Shown one piece after another: positions 1-7,055 of a stretch of DNA of 64,000 bases. A program made the translations under genes and the position numbers. The notes under the pieces are model-generated. The model was given only the letters and a program-made list of their open reading frames with translations. It made no database searches and was not told the DNA's origin. The DNA is from Schaalia odontolytica (lineage in GTDB: Bacteria > Actinomycetota > Actinomycetes > Actinomycetales > Actinomycetaceae): NCBI RefSeq assembly GCF_009730335.1, contig NZ_CP046315.1, positions 1,116,001 to 1,180,000 on the forward strand. The letters run 5' to 3'. Numbering within the stretch: the stretch's first letter is position 1; every line of letters begins with the position of its first letter.

Positions 1-599
1 CGCTGCCGGGCCGAGACGGGCCCTCCGAGGAGCTGCTCGACGAGCTCGTGGAACTGGCGCAGGCCTCGGACGGTGGAATGCTTGCTCTGTTCGCGTCGCG
101 ACGCGGGGCGATGGCGGGAGCGCAGGCCCTGCGCGAGCGCACGGATCTGACCGTCTACCTGCAGGGCGAAGAGACCCTGGCGCAGCTGATCCAGCGGTTC
201 CGGGAGGAGCGCGACTCGTGCCTGGTGGGCACGATGTCCCTGTGGCAGGGCGTCGACGTCGCGGGGGCCGCATGTCGCCTCGTCGTCATCGACAAGATTC
301 CGTTCCCGCGCCCGGATGATCCCGTCTCGCGCGCCCGCTCGATGGACGTCGAGCGCCGGGGAGGGAATGGCTTCGTGTCGGTATCCCTCACGCACGCGGC
401 GCTCATGATGGCCCAGGGCGTGGGGCGCCTCCTGCGCTCGACCGACGACCGGGGAGTCGTCGCGATCCTCGATCCACGCGTGGTGACCAAGCGCTACGGT
501 GGCTTCATCATGCGTTCCCTACCCGCCATGTGGCCGACGACGGATCCGGAGGTTGTTCGCGGCGCCCTGCGACGCCTCGCGAAGGGTTCTGACCGGTAG
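1..599 (+). CDS. DinG/YoaA-family ATP-dependent DNA helicase, C-terminal part
   Basis: The reading frame is open from the left edge (codons begin at base 3) to a TAG at 597-599, so only the last ~199 codons are present. The visible part is the second RecA-like domain of an XPD/DinG-type superfamily 2 helicase. It has a FASRRGAM stretch, the motif V-like segment LVGTMSLWQGVDVAG, the segment IDKIPFPRPDDP, and a motif VI QGVGRLLRS whose arginine would act on ATP. These proteins unwind DNA in repair or replication-stress pathways. The N-terminal Walker A and any iron-sulphur domain lie outside the window, so DinG itself cannot be separated from other DinG-like helicases. The gene runs toward ldh with a separate promoter gap between them. 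Confidence 0.85.
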   Translation, partial: LPGRDGPSEELLDELVELAQASDGGMLALFASRRGAMAGAQALRERTDLTVYLQGEETLAQLIQRFREERDSCLVGTMSLWQGVDVAGAACRLVVIDKIPFPRPDDPVSRARSMDVERRGGNGFVSVSLTHAALMMAQGVGRLLRSTDDRGVVAILDPRVVTKRYGGFIMRSLPAMWPTTDPEVVRGALRRLAKGSDR

Positions 600-701
600 G
601 GACGAGCGCTCCGCGGGCACGTAAAACGTCGTGCAGATAACGGGCGAGGTTAGGTCTTTATCTGAGACAATGGGGGTGCCCGCAGACTCTAGGAGACACT
701 C

Positions 702-1691
702 GTGGAAAACCAAGCACAGACCCTGTACCCGTCAAAGTCCTCCGGACGTCCCTCGAAGATCGCCATCATCGGTGCCGGTGCCGTTGGTACGGCGGTCGCG
801 TACGCCTGTGCGATGCGCGGCGACGCCCGCTCGATCGTTCTTCAGGACATCAACAAGGCCAAGGTGGAGGCCGAGGCCCTCGACATGGCTCACGGCATCC
901 AGTTCACGCCCGCCGGCTCGATCGAAGGCTCGGACGACGTTGAGATCGTTCGTGGTTCCGACCTGATCGTCGTCACGGCTGGCGCGAAGCAGCAGCCCGG
1001 ACAGTCCCGCCTGGAGCTGGCTGGCTCAACCGTCAACCTCATGAAGAAGATCGTGCCGAACCTGCAGAACGTCGCGCCCGACGCTCACTTCATGTTCATC
1101 ACGAATCCTGTCGATGTCGTCACGTACGCCGCGCTGAAGATCACGGGCCTGCCCCGCAACCAGGTCTTCGGTTCGGGCACCGTGCTCGACACCTCCCGTC
1201 TGCGCTACCTGGTCTCGCGCGAGACCGGTGTCGCCACCCAGAACATCCACGCCTACGTGGCCGGCGAGCACGGTGACTCCGAGGTCGCCCTGTGGTCCAG
1301 CGCCGAGATCGGCAACGTCCCGCTGTCCCAGTGGGGTCCGACCCTATCCGGTGGCATCTTCGACTCCGCGCTGCGTAACTCCATTGCGCAGGAAGTCGTC
1401 CAGTCCGCCTACAAGATCATCGAGGGTAAGGGCGCGACGAACTACGCGATCGGCCTGGCCGCCTCGAAGATCGTGGGTGCGGTCCTGCGCGACGAGCAGC
1501 GTGTCCTCACCATCTCGACGCTGCTTGAGGATTGGGAGGGCATCTCTGACGTGGTCATGGCCGCCCCGACGATCGTCGGCCGCGACGGTGCCGGACGCGT
1601 CCTGCACCCGCCGCTCACGCTCAACGAGCGCGACGGCCTGACCGCATCGGCCCAGCGCCTGCGTCAGGTTGCCCGCGACCTGGGCTTCTGA
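702..1691 (+). CDS. ldh: L-lactate dehydrogenase
   Basis: This cytoplasmic NAD-dependent enzyme reduces pyruvate to L-lactate and regenerates NAD+ in fermentation. The 329-residue product has the usual LDH length. It shows a Rossmann GAGAVG at residues 24-29, the NAD-ribose aspartate at D49, the mobile-loop arginine in QSRLEL (R103), the DTSRLRYL segment (162-170) and the catalytic histidine in GEHGDS (H190). The start is GTG at 702, chosen because AGGAGA at 691-696 is well spaced and no ATG fits. The gene is monocistronic and is closed by a strong palindromic terminator shared with lexA. Malate dehydrogenase is less likely because the substrate loop has Gln at 98 (KQQPG), as in lactate enzymes. 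Confidence 0.95.
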   Translation: MENQAQTLYPSKSSGRPSKIAIIGAGAVGTAVAYACAMRGDARSIVLQDINKAKVEAEALDMAHGIQFTPAGSIEGSDDVEIVRGSDLIVVTAGAKQQPGQSRLELAGSTVNLMKKIVPNLQNVAPDAHFMFITNPVDVVTYAALKITGLPRNQVFGSGTVLDTSRLRYLVSRETGVATQNIHAYVAGEHGDSEVALWSSAEIGNVPLSQWGPTLSGGIFDSALRNSIAQEVVQSAYKIIEGKGATNYAIGLAASKIVGAVLRDEQRVLTISTLLEDWEGISDVVMAAPTIVGRDGAGRVLHPPLTLNERDGLTASAQRLRQVARDLGF

Positions 1692-1699
1692 GTCTCCTT

Positions 1700-1746
1700 C
1701 ACATAAGCGAGTGGCGCCACCCCGGGTGGCGCCACTCGCTTATGTG
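1700..1746. terminator. Bidirectional terminator between ldh and lexA
   Basis: Arms of 23 bases (1700-1722 and 1724-1746) are perfect reverse complements around a single central base, so the element is one 47-base palindrome. It lies between the converging ends of ldh and lexA and would work in both directions. A to T-rich bases flank the GC core within the stem itself. Confidence 0.85.
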
Positions 1747-1751
1747 GTGCG

Positions 1752-2432
1752 TCAGAGCGAACGAATGACGGTGACGACCTTGCCGAGGATGGTGGCTTCG
1801 TCGCCCGGGATGGGGGAGTAGTCCGCGTTGTGGGGCAGGAGCCAGACGTGACCGCCCGTGATGGACAGTTCCTTCACCGTCGCTTCGCCGTCGATCATGG
1901 CGGCGACAAACTCTCCGTTGCGGGCCTCGTTCTGCGAGCGGATGACAACGTAGTCCCCGTCGAAGATGCCCGCATCGACCATCGACTCGCCGCTCACCTC
2001 GAGCATGAATAGATCGCCGTGTCCGGTCATGGACGTGGGAAGACGGAAAACGTCCTCCACGTGCTGCTCAGCCGTGATGGGAGCACCCGCAGCGATGCGT
2101 CCAACGAGCGGAATCGCCGTTCCTTCCTCCTCGACGTGGGAGATGGGGACCTCGATGCGAACGACCTTCTCAGAAGGCTGCGTTGAGGGGGTGATGCCGA
2201 GCTCGGCGCGCGCCCGATCGGTGAGGTCGAGGGCGCGAGGCAGACCGGGCTCGCGGACCAGGTATCCGTCGGCCTCAAGTGCGTCAAGGTGATGCTTCAC
2301 CGTCGAGGGAGACGCCAAACCGACTGCAGATGCGATCTCGCGCACAGATGGAGGGAAGCCGCTGGATGCCAGCTTTTCGTTGATAACTCGCAAGATCGCG
2401 CGGTGTCGATCGCTGATCGAACGCTCGGTCAT
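1752..2432 (-). CDS. lexA: LexA SOS repressor
   Basis: LexA represses the SOS regulon and cleaves itself when RecA filaments form on damaged DNA. The product is 226 residues from the ATG at 2430-2432, which has an AAGGAG ribosome site. The frame stays open to 2672, but that extension does not match the family. A winged-helix DNA-binding domain spans about residues 5-70 (PSVREIASAVGLASPSTV is the recognition region). The cleavage site is Ala115-Gly116 in GRIAAG. The serine-lysine dyad is Ser150 (SGES) and Lys187 (TVKEL). It is divergent from a LysM-domain gene with SOS boxes between them, so it is probably autoregulated. Confidence 0.96.
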   Translation of the reverse strand: MTERSISDRHRAILRVINEKLASSGFPPSVREIASAVGLASPSTVKHHLDALEADGYLVREPGLPRALDLTDRARAELGITPSTQPSEKVVRIEVPISHVEEEGTAIPLVGRIAAGAPITAEQHVEDVFRLPTSMTGHGDLFMLEVSGESMVDAGIFDGDYVVIRSQNEARNGEFVAAMIDGEATVKELSITGGHVWLLPHNADYSPIPGDEATILGKVVTVIRSL

Positions 2433-2519
2433 GGCTCTCCTTCGCATCGGGGTGGACGCAAATGTGCATGGGTGGGCGTCCACTAGATACGTCAAGGATA
2501 AGCCGATTTCGCGCAAAAT

Positions 2520-2533
2520 GAAACATATGTTCG
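2520..2533. promoter_or_regulatory. Imperfect SOS box (LexA operator), lexA side
   Basis: The 14 bases keep the ATAT centre and the GTTCG right half-site. The left half reads GAAAC instead of CGAAC, two mismatches. The site is 88 bases upstream of the lexA start, so it probably serves lexA autorepression at lower affinity. Confidence 0.6.
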
Positions 2534-2541
2534 AGTGGGTC

Positions 2542-2570
2542 TCGACATTGGTCACGGAGCGTGCTATCGT
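2542..2570 (+). promoter_or_regulatory. Candidate promoter of the SOS LysM gene
   Basis: TCGACA (2542-2547) and TATCGT (2565-2570) are separated by 17 bases. Transcription would begin around 2577, just ahead of or within the strong SOS box, so LexA bound there would block initiation. Confidence 0.5.
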
Positions 2571-2582
2571 ACAAGTGTTCGA

Positions 2583-2596
2583 CGAACAGATGTTCG
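2583..2596. promoter_or_regulatory. Strong SOS box (LexA operator)
   Basis: CGAAC-N4-GTTCG is a perfect match to the Gram-positive SOS box (CGAACRNNNGTTYG). It lies 23 bases upstream of the LysM gene start. An extra GTTCG at 2577-2581 forms a second, outward-facing inverted repeat with the left half-site, separated by one base. Confidence 0.9.
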
Positions 2597-2618
2597 ATTT
2601 GTTTTTCTGGAGGTTCTC

Positions 2619-3083
2619 ATGAGTGTTCCCGTTGCAACGCAGACTGCCGTCTCGTTCCCCGCTCGCCGCCACCCGCTTCGCGCCGTGGAGGATGCGCCGC
2701 AGGCGACCGTTCGTGACATCTCTACCGCTCCGTCCGCGCGTCGTCGTCTCGATGCTCAGCGCGGCGATGATCCGTCGTTCCTGCGTGCTCCTGCTGCGCC
2801 GCGTCGTCGCACCCGCTCCTCTCGTCGCGGTATTATCGCCGGCGCACTTGCGACGGTCGTTCTCTCTGCGGGGGCCGGTGCCCTCGGTCTCGCCATCCAG
2901 CCCGCAGCCTACGATGGCCCGACGGTGACGAAGGCAGTTGTCAGCGGTGACTCCGTGTGGTCGCTGGCTCAGAATGTCAAGACGGATCGTTCGCTCGAGC
3001 AGGTTGTCGCTGACATTGAGCGCATGAATGATGTTCAGGGGGCCCTGCAGCCCGGGCAGCGGGTTGTCGTGCCCGTTCGCTGA
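2619..3083 (+). CDS. LysM-domain membrane protein, candidate SOS cell-division inhibitor (YneA/DivS/Rv2719c-like)
   Basis: The 154-residue product starts at ATG 2619 (ribosome site TGGAGG at 2608-2613). It has a basic, disordered cytoplasmic head of ~70 residues, one membrane helix (about 71-93) and an extracytoplasmic LysM domain (about 105-153, starting VVSGDSVWSLA). LysM binds peptidoglycan. The divergent arrangement with lexA, the perfect SOS box and nrdR downstream match the neighbourhood of known actinobacterial and Bacillus SOS division suppressors (Rv2719c, DivS, YneA). I infer that it delays septation after DNA damage. Sequence similarity in this family is low, so the assignment rests on architecture, promoter and position. 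Confidence 0.8.
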   Translation: MSVPVATQTAVSFPARRHPLRAVEDAPQATVRDISTAPSARRRLDAQRGDDPSFLRAPAAPRRRTRSSRRGIIAGALATVVLSAGAGALGLAIQPAAYDGPTVTKAVVSGDSVWSLAQNVKTDRSLEQVVADIERMNDVQGALQPGQRVVVPVR

Positions 3084-3139
3084 TGGTTGCGCGTGGGACT
3101 CCTGTGACAGATGGGGGTCTGAGCGTGTACCGTTGAGGG

Positions 3140-3727
3140 GTGCACTGCCCTTTCTGTCATAACCCGGATTCGCGCGTCGTTGATACGCGCATCGCGGACG
3201 ACGGTGCCTCGATCAGGCGTCGGCGTGAGTGCACGCACTGCAAGAAGCGTTTTACGACCCTCGAAACGTCCTCGTTCCAGGTCGTCAAGCGCTCCGGCGT
3301 CGTCGAGTCTTTCTCCCGTAACAAGGTTGTGTCGGGTGTCAAGAAGGCCTGTCAGGGGCGGCCGGTCTCGGATGATCAGCTCGCGATTCTTGCTCAGCAG
3401 GTTGAGGAGCAGCTGCGCTCAACCGGCGTCTCCAACGTGTCGACGAACGAAGTCGGCAAAGCCATCCTCCCGTTCCTGCGTGACCTCGACGTCATCGCAT
3501 ACCTGCGTTTCGCCTCCGTCTATCGTCAGTTCGACACCCTTGATGATTTCGAACAGGCCATTCAGGCGCTGCGTGAGCGTGCGCAGGGCGGTGACACGGT
3601 GTCTGAGGCCGGTGCCCACGCGGACGTCGAACCCGCGGCTCCCGCGCCCGCGAAGAAGCCTCGCAAGGCGCGTGCGGCGCGCAAGCGCTCCGTCTCCAAC
3701 GCCCCGACGCTGCTGGGAGACGACTAA
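3140..3727 (+). CDS. nrdR: Transcriptional regulator NrdR
   Basis: NrdR is a zinc- and nucleotide-binding repressor of ribonucleotide reductase genes. The N-terminal zinc ribbon has cysteines at 3, 6, 31 and 34 (MHCPFC and CTHC), followed by an ATP-cone domain at about 49-139. The start is GTG at 3140, giving the family's typical first residues; the ribosome site is weak (GAGGG directly ahead). The protein is 195 residues, longer than the usual ~150-160, because of an alanine- and lysine-rich tail after about residue 155 of no known function. It follows the LysM gene, a conserved actinobacterial order with lexA. A terminator follows at once. Confidence 0.94.
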   Translation: MHCPFCHNPDSRVVDTRIADDGASIRRRRECTHCKKRFTTLETSSFQVVKRSGVVESFSRNKVVSGVKKACQGRPVSDDQLAILAQQVEEQLRSTGVSNVSTNEVGKAILPFLRDLDVIAYLRFASVYRQFDTLDDFEQAIQALRERAQGGDTVSEAGAHADVEPAAPAPAKKPRKARAARKRSVSNAPTLLGDD

Positions 3728-3740
3728 TCGACGCGTGCGA

Positions 3741-3775
3741 ATGCTGCCCGGTCCCGCGAAGGGGCCGGGCAGCAT
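3741..3775. terminator. Terminator between nrdR and the acyl-CoA ligase gene
   Basis: A 15-bp stem (3741-3755 with 3761-3775, one G-T wobble) encloses a 5-base loop. It lies between converging genes and probably acts in both directions. Confidence 0.8.
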
Positions 3776-3797
3776 CGTTGTGACGGTGGTGGGACGA

Positions 3798-5705
3798 CTA
3801 CTCGTCGTCCGTCTCCTCGTGGCGCTGTGTCGGTGCGTCAGATGCATCGGTGGGCGCGGAAGACTGCTCGGAGGAGGATGCGCGAACCCCGGCGACGGCC
3901 TCGGCGACTGTCTCACGCGCACTAGCCATCGCCTCGGCGACAGAACCGCGTGCCTCGGCCACTGCCTCGGAGACGGCGCCGCGCGCACCCGCGACGGCCT
4001 CGCGCGCACCGGCAACCGCGTCGGTTGCGGCAGCCTGGGCGCCCATGATCTGCTCGCGGACCTTCTTGCGCATGACCTTGCCCAGCTGTGAGCGAGGCAG
4101 CTCCGTCATAACGACGATCTGCCGGGGGAGCGCGTAGTGGGCCAGGGACTTCTCCGCCCACTTGCGCAGGTCTGCGAGCGTCACGGAGGCGCCTGCCTCA
4201 AGGACGACGGCGGCGACGACGTCCTCGCCGGACTCGCCGGCCGGCACGCCGACGGCTGCGACGTCGAGAACACCCGGCATCGAACGTACGGCGTTCTCGA
4301 CCTGCGTGGGGTAGACGTTGAAGCCGGAGGAATTGATCATCTCCTTGCGCCGATCCGCCATGTAGATGAAGCCGTCGCGCACCTGAACGAGGTCGCCTGT
4401 GCGCAGCCAGTCATCCTCGGTGAACACGTCGGCGGTCTCATCGTCCTGGTTCCAATAGCCGGAGAAGACCTGCGGTCCGCGGGCAATGAGCTCACCGACC
4501 TCTCCATCGGCAACCTCGCGCGAGGGATTCTCTGGATCGACGATGCGCACCTGGGTGGAGGGGAAGGGGATACCGAGCGCCCCGCGTGCCCGAGAGGAGG
4601 CAAGGGGTGATCCCAAGATGATCGGGGAGGCCTCCGTCATGCCGTAGCCTTCGATCATGAGGCCGCCGGTGGCCTGCTCCCACTGGTCAGCCAGCTCAGC
4701 CGAGAGAGGCATAGCGCCCGAGAGTGAGAAGTGGATTGAGGACAGGTCCGCGTTCGTGCCCTGCGCCGCCGCGAGCAGGCGCTCGTACATGGGCGGAACA
4801 CCCAGGAAGAACGTGCACGGCAGTCGGCGCTGAGCGGCCAGCACCAGCGCGGTGTCGAATTTGGGGAACATGGCGATCGTCGCTCCCAGACGCAGACCTG
4901 CCAGGAAGCCAATCGTGAACCCGAAGGCGTGGAAGAGGGGCAGGATGCAGTAGAAGACCTCCGCGCCCTCGTGGAGGACGGGGACCCACGCGATCGATTC
5001 CTCGACGTTTGCCATGAGGTTGGCGTGCGTGAGAGCGGCGGCCTTCGGGACGCCGGTAGTGCCGCCCGTGTGAATGAGGAGAGCGACGTCCTCCATTGCT
5101 GACGGGCAGTCGCCGCGCCACGGGGTCGCGGTGCGCATGGCGCGCGTCCAGGAGCGAGCCCAGCTCGGGCGCGGGCTGGAGAGCTGTTCGCGCTTCTCGC
5201 GGGCCGCCTTGACGGGAAACTTGAGCGCCATGCGCGAGGCAACGGGAAGAGCCGTCGTCAGGTCCATGCAGAAGGTGGTGTGGCCGCGCCCGAGGAAGGT
5301 GAGTTTCTCCAGGGACTTCGACCAGGCGATGGTGACGCGAGCACCGTGGCGCTCGTACTCGCCTTCCAGCTCGCCCGCGGGGGCAAGCGGATTGTGTTCG
5401 ACGGCGACGGCTCCGAGGAGCATCGTGCCCAGGACGGCGACGGCGTGCTGCGGGCAGTTCGGCATGACGAGGGCGACGCGGTCTCCGGGGCGCACGCCCG
5501 CCTGATGGAGGGCCCCCGCGGCCTGACGCATCTCCTGAGCAAGTTCCGCGTATGTGAGCTGGCGCGCGAAAAAGTCAATCGCGGCGCGCTTGGGGTAGCG
5601 GGAGGCGACTTCCAGGACCATGTCCGGGATCGGACGGTCGGGAATCGCGATGTTGTAGGCGACTCCCGCTGCGTATAGCTCGCGCAGCTTCGTCGTGAGA
5701 TCCAT
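3798..5705 (-). CDS. Long-chain fatty acid-CoA ligase (AMP-forming) with an amphipathic repeat tail
   Basis: This ANL-superfamily enzyme activates fatty acids through an acyl-adenylate. The 635-residue product starts at ATG 5705 behind AAAGGAGG. It shows the P-loop TGGTTGVPK (213-221), YGMTEAS (354-360), the TGD motif (437-439) and a likely catalytic lysine at K543 (QLGKVMRK). The catalytic part ends near residue 553. After that comes an alanine-rich tail (about 554-612) made of 7- and 11-residue units such as AVAGARE and SVAEAMASARE, then an acidic end. Such tails form amphipathic helices in LEA and apolipoprotein-type proteins and may hold the enzyme at a membrane or lipid surface; that is inference. 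The exact chain-length preference cannot be read. Confidence 0.88.
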   Translation of the reverse strand: MDLTTKLRELYAAGVAYNIAIPDRPIPDMVLEVASRYPKRAAIDFFARQLTYAELAQEMRQAAGALHQAGVRPGDRVALVMPNCPQHAVAVLGTMLLGAVAVEHNPLAPAGELEGEYERHGARVTIAWSKSLEKLTFLGRGHTTFCMDLTTALPVASRMALKFPVKAAREKREQLSSPRPSWARSWTRAMRTATPWRGDCPSAMEDVALLIHTGGTTGVPKAAALTHANLMANVEESIAWVPVLHEGAEVFYCILPLFHAFGFTIGFLAGLRLGATIAMFPKFDTALVLAAQRRLPCTFFLGVPPMYERLLAAAQGTNADLSSIHFSLSGAMPLSAELADQWEQATGGLMIEGYGMTEASPIILGSPLASSRARGALGIPFPSTQVRIVDPENPSREVADGEVGELIARGPQVFSGYWNQDDETADVFTEDDWLRTGDLVQVRDGFIYMADRRKEMINSSGFNVYPTQVENAVRSMPGVLDVAAVGVPAGESGEDVVAAVVLEAGASVTLADLRKWAEKSLAHYALPRQIVVMTELPRSQLGKVMRKKVREQIMGAQAAATDAVAGAREAVAGARGAVSEAVAEARGSVAEAMASARETVAEAVAGVRASSSEQSSAPTDASDAPTQRHEETDDE

Positions 5706-5790
5706 CTGTCCTCCTTTGGGAACGATGCCCCTACGATACCGTAAGTTATGCCTCGGTTGACCAGCTGGGAACGCGATGAATGCGACAGTT

Positions 5791-6996
5791 CTACAGCGGC
5801 GTGGCGATCAGTCGGACAGTTTCGGGCAGGTGGCTCAGTTCCTCGAGCGCCTCGCGCCCCAGGCCCGCCGAAATGTCGGTGAGCACGTAGCCGACCTCGT
5901 CGACGGTGGCCAGGATCTGGGCGTCGACGTTGGCCTCGGAGGAGGCAAAGATCTGGTTGACGCGCGCCATGACGCCGGGCACGTTGCGGTGGATGAGGCG
6001 CACGCGGTAGCGCGAGCGCTTGCCGATGTTCATCGTCAAGTTCGGCAGGTTCACGCTCATGTCGGTCGAGCCGCTGGCCTGGTATTCGCCGATCTTGGCG
6101 GCCACGAAGCGACCGATGTCGTACTGCGCCTCCTCCGTCGAGCCGCCGATGTGGGGCGTGAGGATAACGTTGTCGAGAGTCGCCAGGGGCGAGTTGAAGG
6201 GGTCGCCGTTGGCGCGCGGCTCCTCCGGGAATACATCGATGGCTGCTCCGCCCAGGTGGCCCGAGACGAGCGCTGCGTGTAGCGCGTCGACGTCGACGAC
6301 GTGCCCGCGCGACAGGTTGATGAACAGGGCACCGGGCTTCATGAGCTCGAACTCGACGCGACCGATGAGGTTCGTGTTGGATTCCTGGCCGTCCACGTGC
6401 ACGGAGATGATGTCGGCCTCGCGCAGGACGGCCTCCATGGTCGGCATCTGCGTGGCGTTGCCCAGGGCGAGGCGCTCGGCGGCATCGTAGAAGATGACGT
6501 TGAGGCCCATGGCCTCGGCGAGAACCGACAGCTGGGTGCCGATGTTGCCGTAGCCGATGATGCCCAGGGTGTGCCCGCGCACCTCGTGGGCACCGTCCGC
6601 GCTCTTGTCCCACACGCCGCGGTGCAGACGCGAGTTTTTGACGGTGACGCGGCGCGAGAGGTCGATGATCTCACCGATCGCGAGCTCGACGACAGAGCGC
6701 GTGTTGGAGTAGGGGGCGTTGAACACGGCAACGCCCATCTCGGTAGCGGTGGCCAGGTCGATCTGGTTCGTGCCGATGCAGAAGGCTCCGATAGCCTTGA
6801 TCTCGGGGCGCGCGCGCAGCACTCGCTCGGTGACCTCGGTCTTGGACCGCAGGCCCAGGTAGTCCACGCCTTCGAGCGCGTCGATGAGGTCGTCCTCGGA
6901 CAGGGCGCCCGTCACGCGGGTCACCTCGATGCCGAACTTCGCGAAAATACCGTCGGCGACGTCGTGCGGGTTTTCCAGGAGCAGTGCGCGTGTCAT
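5791..6996 (-). CDS. serA: D-3-phosphoglycerate dehydrogenase
   Basis: The enzyme oxidises 3-phosphoglycerate to 3-phosphohydroxypyruvate, the first step of serine synthesis. From ATG 6996 the product has 401 residues, matching the short form. The NAD-binding motif GYGNIG is at 148-153. Catalytic residues are R230 (NLSRGHVVD), E259 and H282 (TPHIGG). An ACT domain (about 332-401) is expected to bind serine for feedback inhibition. The frame extends to 7032, but that start would add 12 residues without family support. The 6996 start has only a G-rich stretch ahead of it. It lies downstream of the HelD-like gene on the same strand with a 59-base gap. Confidence 0.93.
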   Translation of the reverse strand: MTRALLLENPHDVADGIFAKFGIEVTRVTGALSEDDLIDALEGVDYLGLRSKTEVTERVLRARPEIKAIGAFCIGTNQIDLATATEMGVAVFNAPYSNTRSVVELAIGEIIDLSRRVTVKNSRLHRGVWDKSADGAHEVRGHTLGIIGYGNIGTQLSVLAEAMGLNVIFYDAAERLALGNATQMPTMEAVLREADIISVHVDGQESNTNLIGRVEFELMKPGALFINLSRGHVVDVDALHAALVSGHLGGAAIDVFPEEPRANGDPFNSPLATLDNVILTPHIGGSTEEAQYDIGRFVAAKIGEYQASGSTDMSVNLPNLTMNIGKRSRYRVRLIHRNVPGVMARVNQIFASSEANVDAQILATVDEVGYVLTDISAGLGREALEELSHLPETVRLIATPL

Positions 6997-7055
6997 GCCC
7001 CCATCATGGCAGACGGGAGCGGAAAGGGACACAAGGTGTCAGGGTGTGGTCGCTC

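Noticed and set aside
1752-2672. Long version of lexA starting at 2672.
   Set aside because: The extra residues match no LexA and cover the divergent promoter and SOS boxes.
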